Shown piece after piece: positions 35,351-43,000 of a stretch of 64,000 nt of DNA. The translations under genes and the position numbers were made by a program. Source of the stretch: QHXQ01 sp036389395 (GTDB lineage: Bacteria > Acidobacteriota > Blastocatellia > Pyrinomonadales > Pyrinomonadaceae). The notes beneath the pieces were generated by a model that saw only the letters and a list, made by a program, of their open reading frames with translations, was not told the DNA's origin and made no database searches. The stretch lies in assembly GCA_036389395.1 (NCBI GenBank), contig DASVPY010000039.1:44430-108429 (forward strand). The letters are read 5' to 3'. Each line of letters starts with the position of its first letter. The first letter of the stretch is position 1.

Positions 35351-36751
35351 ATGGCGAAGAAGGGGTCAGTGCTCGTCGTAGACGACGAGGAGATCATGCG
35401 GGACGTGCTGGAGACGCTGCTCTCGGCCGAGGGCTACCGCGTCGATCTGGCGAAGACGGGCGAGGAAGGGATCGAGGCTTACGGGCGGCGACCTTACGAC
35501 GCCGTGCTGATGGACGTGTCCATGCCCGGCATGGGCGGCCTGCGCGCGCTCGAAGAGTTGTTGAAGGCGGACGAGGACGCGGTCGTGCTGATGATCACGG
35601 CCTACGCCACGTTCGACACGGCGGTGGCGGCGTGGGAGCGCGGCGCGTTCGGCATCATCCGCAAGCCGTTCCAGAACGAGCAGGTGGCGGCGCAGGTCGC
35701 CGCCGGCATCAAGCGGCGGCGCAAGGACGAGGAGCGCCAGACCTTGCGGCGCGCGCTGGGGCGCACGCTCAAGCGCGAGATCGTCGGCCGCTCCGAGCGT
35801 ATGCAGGCCGTCTTCCAGTTGATCGATCAGGTCGCGCCGGCCCGCTCGACCGTCCTCGTCACGGGCGAGAGCGGCACGGGCAAAGAGGTCGTCGCGCGCA
35901 TGATCCACGAGCAGAGTCCGCGCGCCGCCCGGACGTTCATCCCGGTCAACTCGTCGAACATCCCTTCGGGGCTGTTGGAGTCGGAACTGTTCGGCCACAC
36001 GCGCGGCGCGTTCACCGGCGCGGTCGCGGCCAAGAAGGGCATGTTCGAGGCCGCGGACGGCGGCACGATCTTCCTCGACGAGATCGGCGACATCCCGCCG
36101 GAGACGCAGGCGCGCCTCTTGCGCGTCATTCAGGAGCGCGAGTTCACGCCCTTGGGCGACACCGCGCCGCGCCGCGTGGACGTGCGCATCATCGCCGCCA
36201 CCAACATCGATCTGAAAGAGGCCGTGCGCCAGGGCGCGTTCCGCGAAGACCTCTACTACAGGCTCGCCGTCGTGCCCATCGAGCTGCCGCCTCTGCGCGA
36301 GCGCCGCGAGGACATACTGCCGCTCGCACAGCACTTCATCCGCAAGTACAACGACGAGAACGGGCGCAAGGTCTCTGAACAACTCGCGCCCGACGTGCTC
36401 GCCTTGATGGAGGCCTACACGTGGCCGGGCAACGTGCGCGAGTTGGAGAACGTGATCGAGCGCGCGGTGGTCATCGCGCCGGGGCCGGAGATCACGCGCC
36501 AGTGCCTGCCGACCGAAATCTGCGACCCGCAGCACGCCCTCGGCGCTTCGACCAGCCCCAACGCCGCCACCATAGACGTGGCCCGCGGCATAGACTTCTA
36601 CGACGAAGTGCGCCGCTTCGAGATCGACCTCATCCGCCGCGCCTTAGAGCAGACCGGCGGCCACCAGTCCCGCGCCGCCCGCCTCCTCGGCATGAACGCC
36701 ACCACCCTCAACTCCAAGATCAAGACCTACAACATCCAACTCCGCTCTTAG
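35351..36751 (+). CDS. Sigma54-dependent NtrC-type response regulator
   Basis: A 466-residue transcription activator: receiver domain with phospho-acceptor D55 (AVLMDVSMPGMGG), AAA+ domain with Walker A GESGTGKE (172-179), the sigma54-contact loop GAFTGA (219-224), Walker B region TIFLDEIGD, and a C-terminal Fis-type helix-turn-helix (HQSRAARLLGMNATTLNSKI). It is expected to act at sigma54 promoters on phosphorylation. The nearest kinase is the PDZ-7TM-GAF-PAS protein upstream on the same strand. The start ATG 35351 gives the canonical MAKKGSVLVVDDEE; the upstream extension is not needed. A terminator hairpin follows. Confidence 0.95.
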   Translation: MAKKGSVLVVDDEEIMRDVLETLLSAEGYRVDLAKTGEEGIEAYGRRPYDAVLMDVSMPGMGGLRALEELLKADEDAVVLMITAYATFDTAVAAWERGAFGIIRKPFQNEQVAAQVAAGIKRRRKDEERQTLRRALGRTLKREIVGRSERMQAVFQLIDQVAPARSTVLVTGESGTGKEVVARMIHEQSPRAARTFIPVNSSNIPSGLLESELFGHTRGAFTGAVAAKKGMFEAADGGTIFLDEIGDIPPETQARLLRVIQEREFTPLGDTAPRRVDVRIIAATNIDLKEAVRQGAFREDLYYRLAVVPIELPPLRERREDILPLAQHFIRKYNDENGRKVSEQLAPDVLALMEAYTWPGNVRELENVIERAVVIAPGPEITRQCLPTEICDPQHALGASTSPNAATIDVARGIDFYDEVRRFEIDLIRRALEQTGGHQSRAARLLGMNATTLNSKIKTYNIQLRS

Positions 36752-36775
36752 AGCGGTTTGCGGCTCAGTGTCCGG

Positions 36776-36809
36776 GGCGGAAGCCCGACCGTGAGGGCGG
36801 GCTTCCGCC
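36776..36809. terminator. Terminator hairpin after the NtrC-type gene
   Basis: A 12-bp stem (GGCGGAAGCCCG / CGGGCTTCCGCC, 36776-36787 and 36798-36809) around a 10-nt loop, about 25 bp after the stop. Confidence 0.7.
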
Positions 36810-36838
36810 GTGCTCGGTACGCGGGAAGGTAAACCGAG

Positions 36839-37303
36839 CTAATGTTCTGTTATTAACAACAACGCCGCTGCGCTTGGATAACGCCCCCGTCCGCCCAAAA
36901 CTTCGCGCTCTAAAATCTGGTCGTCGTGGTTCATCTGCAATATGCGTACGGTCGCCGCCCCGATTTTCGTTAAAGGCGCAAAGACAGCGCCATGAAGACG
37001 AAAATGCTCGCGCCCACGGTCTGTACGGGGATGATAGAGGCGCACCAAGTCGCCGGTTTCAGGTGTTAGTGAAGCAATGTCGCTACCTTTATAGCGATTG
37101 CAGAAGACACACGCCAGAGCCAGGTTGTCTAACTCTGACGAGCCGCCATGCTTGCGGCTGATGATGTGCTCGACTTGGAATCTGAAACAAGCGTCTTCTT
37201 CAGCCACCAGACAGTATTCGCAAACGTGGTGGGCGCGACGCGCAACTAACTGCCGAGTTTCAGGGCTGACGTAGCTACTCGTGCGGCAGGAAATCACGAG
37301 CAC
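36839..37303 (-). CDS. HNH endonuclease
   Basis: A 154-residue protein with a full HNH/zinc nuclease core: C28 and C31 (VCEYCL), H46 (FQVEHIISRKHGG), N60 (SSELDNLAL) and C65/C68 (ACVFCNRYKG). Stand-alone nucleases of this type are common near mobile or cassette DNA and are usually uncharacterised. The start is GTG at 37303 and overlaps the 3' end of the small gene upstream by 29 bp in another frame, so the two were probably one unit. Composition is lower in GC than the flanking core genes. Confidence 0.85.
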   Translation of the reverse strand: MLVISCRTSSYVSPETRQLVARRAHHVCEYCLVAEEDACFRFQVEHIISRKHGGSSELDNLALACVFCNRYKGSDIASLTPETGDLVRLYHPRTDRGREHFRLHGAVFAPLTKIGAATVRILQMNHDDQILEREVLGGRGRYPSAAALLLITEH

Positions 37304-37516
37304 GGGCTTTCGCCAGCCGCATTAAATGTTCAAGCTGCAAGTAGCGGTCGAGTTCGGCTCTTTCTTCGGGCGCTAACTGACCCTCTTTTTCGCGGGCCAA
37401 CAAATCCGTAACCCGCGCTTGCGCCTCTTCCGACGGTCGGAAAGCTATAACGTTCTGCGGCGTCGTCCCGGCCGCAATAAAATCAATAATCTCTTCGTAT
37501 GCTTAACCGTGCTCAT
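37275..37516 (-). pseudogene. Small gene upstream of HNH nuclease, probably frameshifted
   Basis: A frame ending in TAG at 37275 encodes about 73 residues (EEIIDFIAAGTTPQNVIAF, then REKEGQLAPEERAELDRYLQ and LMRLAKARARDFLPHE) with strong codon bias and a helical pattern, but a TAA lies just upstream and it has no ordinary start codon. An ATG at 37516 (MSTVKH) with GGAGGAG further upstream is out of frame by one base. The 242-bp length is one short of a multiple of three. A single-base deletion near 37497-37504 would join them. It could be a real frameshift, a sequencing error, or rare initiation at ATT. A small partner of the HNH nuclease is the likely identity. Confidence 0.55.
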
Positions 37517-37578
37517 AGCGAAAACAGAATACTCCTCCGTGATTAACTTATCCAGACCCTTCGGCTGCAAGAGAAAAC

Positions 37579-37687
37579 GCCCAACACTGCGAATAAGCTG
37601 CGAAACCCCCGGTGCCCGCTGAAGAGTGGGCCCGCCAAGCCCTTGTGGCGAGGCGAGGGGGGCGTCAGCTTCAGCCGCTTGTCGGGC
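37579..37687 (-). other. attC-like site (candidate, degenerate)
   Basis: Read on the minus strand, GCCCGAC (37681-37687) opens and GTTGGGC (37579-37585) closes a 109-bp imperfect hairpin. The outer boxes pair with one mismatch and an inner pair AAGCTG/CAGCTT (37595-37600, 37666-37671) lies inside. The right-hand box has the GTTRRRY form of an integron attC site; the left box departs from RYYYAAC at one base. Confidence 0.45.
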
Positions 37688-37734
37688 GGCCGCACGGTGC
37701 CCACAGTCCGTTGTCGAGCCACATACCACTCCGT

Positions 37735-38193
37735 TCAGGCCGAGTCGCCCGGACGCCCGCGCCGCAAACGCCCGGCTCCTAGCGCCAAGCCCGCGCCGAC
37801 CAAGAGCAGTTGGGTCAGTGCCCCCATAGCAGTTCCGCCCCCGACCGACCCGCTCAAGCCAGTGCCGAGCAACGGCAGCCTGAGCAGGATCAACACCGCG
37901 ACGACCAGCATGCCGACCAGCAGCGCCCACCACGCCCACACTTCCCCGCGCCGATATGGGCCGACGCAGATTAGCAGGAAGAGCGTCGCAAAGCCGGCGC
38001 TGTAAGCGGCGGCCGTCGCCCGCCGCGCGCGCACCGCCGTCTCCACCTCCGGCCGCCCCGTCGCCAACTCGCGCACGCTCACCCCGCCCATGCGGTCATT
38101 GTAAGTCCCATACGCCCTGGCCACCGAGACCAGACTTAGCGCCAGCGTGGCCACACCCGCCAACGCCAGCAACACCCAGCTTGCGGTCTTCAT
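37735..38193 (-). CDS. Small membrane protein, candidate integron cassette gene
   Basis: A 152-residue protein with four predicted membrane helices (VLLALAGVATLALSLVSVA, AYSAGFATLFLLICVG, VWAWWALLVGMLVVAVLILL, MGALTQLLLVGAGLALGAG) and a basic C-terminus. I do not recognise a family. The ATG at 38193 has GGAGGGG upstream. It sits between two attC-like sites (38257-38358 and 37579-37687) in the same orientation as the GIY-YIG gene, so it could be the second gene of a cassette array. Confidence 0.65.
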   Translation of the reverse strand: MKTASWVLLALAGVATLALSLVSVARAYGTYNDRMGGVSVRELATGRPEVETAVRARRATAAAYSAGFATLFLLICVGPYRRGEVWAWWALLVGMLVVAVLILLRLPLLGTGLSGSVGGGTAMGALTQLLLVGAGLALGAGRLRRGRPGDSA

Positions 38194-38256
38194 GCTTCCC
38201 CTCCGCTCTGGCAACCGCGCCCGCTGGTTGCCGCTACACGTCCTTCACTCAGGTCT

Positions 38257-38358
38257 GCCCAACGCCCGCCATCAGCCGCCGCGCATTCAACTGCGTGAGG
38301 GCTAAGTTAACGATGAAAGGCAAGCTAACTCGCGGTCGGCTGCATGGCGTTGTTAGGT
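38257..38358 (-). other. Integron attC site
   Basis: Read on the minus strand, ACCTAAC (38352-38358, RYYYAAC) opens and GTTGGGC (38257-38263, GTTRRRY) closes a 102-bp imperfect palindrome. Its inner stem pairs 38267-38283 (CGCCATCAGCCGCCGCG) with 38331-38349. The complement of the latter, CGCCATGCAGCCGACCGCG, matches all 17 bases with exactly two extra bases (G and A) on one arm. Two extrahelical bases on a single arm are the structural hallmark of attC sites. A 47-nt variable terminal loop completes it. Confidence 0.75.
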
Positions 38359-38909
38359 GCGGGGTTGCATTTAAACACTGCCTTCAAGACCTCCTTCTCC
38401 AACCATGAGAAATATATATTTGCCCCCGTTCTTTATGCAGCCGTACGACTTTCTTTGTTTTTAGCTGATTAGGAGACCAAGGTGGGAAAAAGGGATCAAA
38501 TCCACTTACGTTAATTTTTAAGACGCCATGATTCTCAAATATATCTCTGATTGGCTTCAGAAATCCCTCAGAGATATTCACTGTGGGATAACGGTCTATA
38601 AGCTTCCCAACCTCAAGCAGCAATCTTTCTGATATTCGAGCATCAGGTTTATAAGATCGATTGGAAATATCACCTAAGATAGCTACATACCCATCTATAG
38701 GACGTGAGAATCTTTTTGTGTGTTCCTTAGCAAACCTTTCAAGAATATTTCCTTCACCAATATAACTGGGGCGTATTTTCTGTCTGCCATCCCAAATCAC
38801 ATAAACGCCAATAGCCCGGAAGAGGATTGAGAAAGGAGTCCGACTAAAGCGCGTAAAATTTAGATTGATGATGTGCATTTTTACTTCTCCATAAGGGATA
38901 AGCACCTAA
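38263..38909 (-). mobile_element. Integron-type gene cassette carrying a GIY-YIG gene
   Basis: On the minus strand the unit runs from the core site GTTAGGT (complement at 38904-38910) through a single promoterless gene to its own attC (38257-38358). Length is 647 bp, cut G/TT at both ends. Start of gene is 32 bp inside the cassette. It is AT-rich compared with everything around it. No integrase gene is present in the window, so it is an orphan cassette or part of an integrase-less attC cluster. Confidence 0.65.
38384..38878 (-). CDS. GIY-YIG-like domain protein (cassette gene)
   Basis: A 164-residue protein with a GIY-YIG nuclease pattern: GVYVIWDGRQ (24-33), SYIGEGNILERF (38-49, with Y39-I-G41 and R48), then KEHTKRF. 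The remainder is unassigned. GIY-YIG domains occur in homing and repair nucleases and in cassette proteins of unknown function. The ATG at 38878 has GGAG nine bases upstream; the longer frame crosses the cassette boundary. Codon use is AT-rich, unlike the host, indicating recent acquisition. Confidence 0.65.
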   Translation of the reverse strand: MHIINLNFTRFSRTPFSILFRAIGVYVIWDGRQKIRPSYIGEGNILERFAKEHTKRFSRPIDGYVAILGDISNRSYKPDARISERLLLEVGKLIDRYPTVNISEGFLKPIRDIFENHGVLKINVSGFDPFFPPWSPNQLKTKKVVRLHKERGQIYISHGWRRRS

Positions 38910-39164
38910 CTACTGTTTATGCCGCCAGTGGCGGCATAATACGCTTTGGGTGGTATTATGCCGCTCAAGAGCCGCATAAGACTACTATCTGACCTCACGT
39001 AAGGGCCGGTGCAGAAACCCAAACTGCTGGCCGAAGTCCGCAACGGCGCGCGCCTAAGACACCTGAGCCGTAGCTCCCGTTTGCTCCGGCCACGCCGTTC
39101 CGTCGCCCGGCTCATTTCACCGTGAGGTTGCCGCGGCGTCCGAGGGCTGCGCGCCTGCGCCGCG
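38904..39164. other. Cassette boundary and double hairpin region
   Basis: After the core site at 38904-38910, two hairpins follow: 38918-38938 (TATGCCGCC, 3-nt loop) and 38931-38964 (GCGGCATAATAC, 10-nt loop), overlapping. They may be the degenerate attC of a neighbouring cassette, but a second RYYYAAC box could not be found. No gene is supported from 38965 to 39164. Confidence 0.5.
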
Positions 39165-39935
39165 TCAGACGTAGCCGAGCACGTCATAGACTTTGGCGCG
39201 GGGCGCGACGGGGAACGACGCCGATTCTTGACACCACGCGCAGACGAAGTCAACGTCCTGGCAGTAGTGCTCCGGTTGCAGCAGCGTCGGGTCGGTCGCG
39301 AGCCGCGCCTTGACCGCCGCGGCCGCCGCGTCGAACTCCGCGTGCTGAGTCTCCTGCCGGTAATCGCGCCAGACTTCCCGCGTCACCGTCATATCAGCCA
39401 CCGTCGCGAGTTGGTCGAAGTGCTCGACGTATTTCGGATCGACGGGCCGGTCTTCGAGCACGCAACAGATGATCGAGAGCAGCTTGGCCGCGGCGTCCTC
39501 GGCCGAGACGACGCGGCACGCCAGCGGGCCGACGGCGCAGTCCGACAGCCGCTCGGCCAGCGAGTCCGTGGCGGGCGTGAAGACCTCGGTGCGCGTGCCG
39601 TGCTCCGCGTCCACGAGTTGCAGCAGGACTTTGCCGCGCGGGCGCGCGGGGTGGAAGTGGTTGATGAGAAAATCGCGGCTGACGGACGGGCGGACGTGCG
39701 GCAGACCCGCGACGGCGACCGTGTCAATGTCGTTGAGCGGTCGGCGCTTGATCCGCCGCCCGGCGTTGAGCAGATGCCAGCCGGCGGCGATGCTGCCGGT
39801 GAGGACGACCGGCGCGTCGGTGTGTCGCGCCAGCTTCGCGAGCGAGCCGAAGCACCTGTCGCCGTCTTCCCGCGTGAGAAACAGTTCTCGCAGAAAACCC
39901 GTGTGCGCCGCCGAGGGTTGGCCGTTGTTCATCAC
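39165..39935 (-). CDS. Nucleotidyltransferase-like protein
   Basis: A 256-residue protein whose segment VVLTGSIAAGWHLLNAG followed by NDIDTVAVAG matches the GS...DxD core of minimal nucleotidyltransferase-fold proteins. Related proteins serve as MNT/AbiEii-type toxins or as kanamycin nucleotidyltransferase relatives. A helical C-terminal half with Cys pairs (FVCAWCQES) follows. High GC like the chromosome and outside the cassette unit. No antitoxin-like gene is adjacent. Function unproven. Confidence 0.6.
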   Translation of the reverse strand: MMNNGQPSAAHTGFLRELFLTREDGDRCFGSLAKLARHTDAPVVLTGSIAAGWHLLNAGRRIKRRPLNDIDTVAVAGLPHVRPSVSRDFLINHFHPARPRGKVLLQLVDAEHGTRTEVFTPATDSLAERLSDCAVGPLACRVVSAEDAAAKLLSIICCVLEDRPVDPKYVEHFDQLATVADMTVTREVWRDYRQETQHAEFDAAAAAVKARLATDPTLLQPEHYCQDVDFVCAWCQESASFPVAPRAKVYDVLGYV

Positions 39936-40105
39936 TTTAGTCCTGAAGATGCACCGCCGCTGGGGGCACGGCGGCGCGCGGGCGCAGCAGTTGCCAAACT
40001 CTCCGTGCCCTCCGCGTCTGCGCTGGTGCGCGCCGCTTCAACCATCCGCACCGCCGAGGCATAGAGAAGAGCTGAAATTAGGACGCCACTCAATCCGTTA
40101 TTCGC

Positions 40106-40134
40106 TTGTTTCTCGGGCAGGGCAGGTGTATAGT
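40106..40134 (+). promoter_or_regulatory. Sigma70-type promoter
   Basis: TTGTTT (40106-40111), 17-nt spacer, TATAGT (40129-40134), about 190 bp upstream of the GTG at 40322. Nothing else was recognised in the 39936-40321 gap. Confidence 0.5.
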
Positions 40135-40321
40135 CCCGCACGATCAGTTCAGCACCTATACGCAGCTAAAGTCAAGCCCCCTCAATTGTTCGACCGCAGC
40201 CGCAGCCACACGGCTTAACTGGGAGCCGGACAGCTTCGGTCGCTCGTAACCCACGCGAGTTGAGACTCAAATCTCAGCTTAACCGGCGTCTTCACATCTC
40301 GAACATCAGGAGCCTTGCGTC

Positions 40322-42916
40322 GTGCCGCGTGTAGCCGCTACAAAGTTCTTCATTGCCCTGACAGCGCCGGTCGTATTTGGCGTCGCCTGCTTACTCGCCT
40401 CGTCCGGCACGTCTCAGGCCGACGGGGTAGCCCATAAAGCCCCGCCCGGATTCGTGAGCGGCAAGCTCTCGGACGCTAAGTCGTGCCGCTCCTGCCCGCC
40501 GCCCGCCGCACAGAGAATCTATGCCCCGACCATAGGGACACCGGAGGCCGGCGGCAGCGAGATCGTACTCAACAGCCGTAGCCCTGAGCCGCTTGAGATC
40601 ACGCCGACCTTCTACACGGCGGAAGGGGTGGCCGTGGTCGGTCAGCCGGTGCAGTTGCAACCCGCCGAAATACGGTTCGTCGATATCAGGTCTTTGATCC
40701 CGCCCAAGCACCGGGGGCGACACCGCTGGGGCGGCATGGCCATCGACTACGCGGGCGGCGTGCTTGAGGCCTGGGCGCAGCTCGCGCTGCTCGGCGTCGG
40801 CAAAGGGGGCAGCGTTGACGTGACGTTCTCCATCCTCGGCGACCGCAGATCGGACGTGCAGGAGGCGGTCTGGTGGACGCCGGCGCGCGCGACTTCGGTT
40901 ATCGCCCTTGGAAACAGTTCAGGTGCGGCCGTGAGCGCGCGCCTTGAGTACGATAACGGCGAGACTCAGAGCGTAGAGGTGGCCCCCTTCGCCACGGAAT
41001 ACGTGCGCCGCCGTGCCGGCGCGGCGAACGGCGCGCAGGCCCTGACGGGCGGTTTCGGCGAGTCGGTCAAGATCATAACGGCCGGCCCCGCCGGCAGTCT
41101 GCGGGCCGCCGGGTTCGTCACCGCCGACGAGCGGCGGTTTGCCAGCAGCATACGCTTTTACGATCCGCGCACGATTGTCCAGCCCAACCTCTACGCGACT
41201 AAGTTCCGGGTGCAGAACGCCGTCGAACCGCACCTCCTGCTAAAGAACATCTCGGACGGGCCGCTGACGGTCACCCCGCGCTTCCTGCCGCTGTCGGGCG
41301 AGGCCGGCGCGCCCTTAGAACTGCCGCCGACGACCCTGGCGGGGCACGAACTCGCGGAACTCGACTTGACGCCGTTGTTGGCGGCCGCCGCGGCCAGAAC
41401 TGAGCTTGACCTGGTGAGCGTCCAGATTCTTAACAGCGGCGCGCCGGCCAGCCTGATCGGCGCGCTGTGCAGTTCGGACGCGACCGCCCCCGTCACCTAC
41501 GACGTGCCGTTGCGCGACACGGGGGCCTCGCGCAACGGCACCGGCAGTTACCCCTGGCGGGTAGACGACGACTACAACACGGTCGTCTCGATCACCAACG
41601 TCAGCGCCGGGCCGGCGAAGTTTCACGTTAACATCAGGTACGCCGGCGGCTCCTACGATCTTAAGCCGCGGGAGTTAGCGGCGGGCGCGACGGCGACCTT
41701 CGATCTCCGCGCGCTGCTGGACGACGCCGCGCCGGACGTGCATGGCGAGGCCTTGCCGCGCGCCGTCACGAGCGGGCAGTTCCACTGGAGCGTATACGGC
41801 GGCGGGGCGGACGTGCCCAGCCTCATCGGGCGCAGCGAAGTGGTCAGCCCCTCCAGGCATATCAGCAGCAGCTACAGTTGCCCGACCTGTTGCCGCGACA
41901 GCGGCCCCTATGGCAGCTTCAACCCGAACGCGGTGACGCTCCTGATTGACGGCGTGGAGCAGGTCGGCCTCGCCGGCTCGATGTCCGACTGTAACGGGAA
42001 CTCCTGGCAGCTTGGCGACATCATGGGCGAGACCACCCTGTCGGTGCAGGATTCGAGCGTGCTCGCGTGGGCGTCCGGGCAGTACGGCCTGACCGGGATG
42101 GGCGTCGGCTCGTCGGACTACTATGCGACCTGGCAGCTCACGGAGTGGACGAGCGACGGGATGGACTGCTACGTGGTTTATTACAACGCGGGCGATACGG
42201 GGCAGGCCGGCATAGATCGTTTAAGGGTGCGGAGCACCTCGACCATCGCGGCGGACAGCAGCGCCACGTCAACGGCCATCGTCGCTAACGAGGCGCTCCC
42301 GATCTTCGTCGAAGCTGTCGATGCCAACGGTCTGGTTGATACGGCCAACAACAGCCTCGTCACCTTTTCGACCCCGACCAGAACGCTGGACTCTTCGGAG
42401 ACAGGCTTCCCCGCCAGTTTCCACCTGTCGGGCGGTAGCTTCTCGCGGAACGTGTTGCTCAACCGGGTGGTCGGCACGGGGGCCGGCACGACGTTCCGTT
42501 TCCGCCCCTCGGCGGGCGGGAATCTGGACTACTTCTTCTACACCTATTTCCGCGTGCTCGCTTCGCGCGAGGGGCTGGTCGGCGGCACGACCTCTTGCAG
42601 CCACGTAATCAGCGCGAACGACCACTTCGTCGCGCTGCCGGCCGCGGTTCAGTGCAGCACCGGCGTCACCCTGCTCAACGGGACGACGCTGGTGAACACC
42701 ACCGTGCTCGATAAAGGGCCGTGGTTCCCAAACTCCACGGCCTCGACCGGCAACCCCTGCGTCGGCGGGGACGATCCTTACTGGAACACCGGCGGCGTGC
42801 CCCGCGTGTTGGGGACGAACTGTGATTCAAATAACGCCGCCATCGATCTGGCCGACGGCACGTTCTCCGATCTGGGTCTGAGCGGGACTAGCAGTATCCT
42901 CTGGCGCTTCCGTTGA
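40322..42916 (+). CDS. Large secreted protein with C-terminal double-psi-barrel-like domain
   Basis: An 864-residue exported protein starting at GTG behind AGGAG. A signal peptide (FFIALTAPVVFGVACLLASS) is followed by several beta-rich modules with Asn/Ser/Gly turns (about 60-500), a Cys cluster (CPTCCRDSG) and a middle module (about 540-620). The last 110 residues (SCSHVISANDHFVALPAAVQ, VLDKGPWFP, IDLADGTFSDLGLSG, LWRF) resemble the RlpA/3D double-psi beta-barrel with its conserved Asp residues. Such domains bind or cleave peptidoglycan or polysaccharide. The overall role is unknown. The next gene follows by 84 bp. Confidence 0.65.
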   Translation: MPRVAATKFFIALTAPVVFGVACLLASSGTSQADGVAHKAPPGFVSGKLSDAKSCRSCPPPAAQRIYAPTIGTPEAGGSEIVLNSRSPEPLEITPTFYTAEGVAVVGQPVQLQPAEIRFVDIRSLIPPKHRGRHRWGGMAIDYAGGVLEAWAQLALLGVGKGGSVDVTFSILGDRRSDVQEAVWWTPARATSVIALGNSSGAAVSARLEYDNGETQSVEVAPFATEYVRRRAGAANGAQALTGGFGESVKIITAGPAGSLRAAGFVTADERRFASSIRFYDPRTIVQPNLYATKFRVQNAVEPHLLLKNISDGPLTVTPRFLPLSGEAGAPLELPPTTLAGHELAELDLTPLLAAAAARTELDLVSVQILNSGAPASLIGALCSSDATAPVTYDVPLRDTGASRNGTGSYPWRVDDDYNTVVSITNVSAGPAKFHVNIRYAGGSYDLKPRELAAGATATFDLRALLDDAAPDVHGEALPRAVTSGQFHWSVYGGGADVPSLIGRSEVVSPSRHISSSYSCPTCCRDSGPYGSFNPNAVTLLIDGVEQVGLAGSMSDCNGNSWQLGDIMGETTLSVQDSSVLAWASGQYGLTGMGVGSSDYYATWQLTEWTSDGMDCYVVYYNAGDTGQAGIDRLRVRSTSTIAADSSATSTAIVANEALPIFVEAVDANGLVDTANNSLVTFSTPTRTLDSSETGFPASFHLSGGSFSRNVLLNRVVGTGAGTTFRFRPSAGGNLDYFFYTYFRVLASREGLVGGTTSCSHVISANDHFVALPAAVQCSTGVTLLNGTTLVNTTVLDKGPWFPNSTASTGNPCVGGDDPYWNTGGVPRVLGTNCDSNNAAIDLADGTFSDLGLSGTSSILWRFR

Positions 42917-43000
42917 AGTACAGGCCCGCGGCAGACCTGAGAAGCTATGGCCGCGTGCGGCTAATCGGCCGCGGGCCACCATGTAAGGCGGGTTCAGAAG

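Noticed and set aside
37445..37939. Minus-strand frame overlapping the membrane-protein cassette and the small HNH-linked gene
   Set aside because: Gly/Arg-rich low-complexity composition, and it crosses two genes with better evidence and an attC-like site.
38918..38964. Double hairpin beside the cassette taken as another attC or an attI site
   Set aside because: A matching RYYYAAC box could not be found on the far side, so it is recorded only as a hairpin region.
38906..39253. Minus-strand frame across the cassette boundary
   Set aside because: Arg/Ser-rich composition, starts within the nucleotidyltransferase gene, no ribosome site or recognisable pattern.
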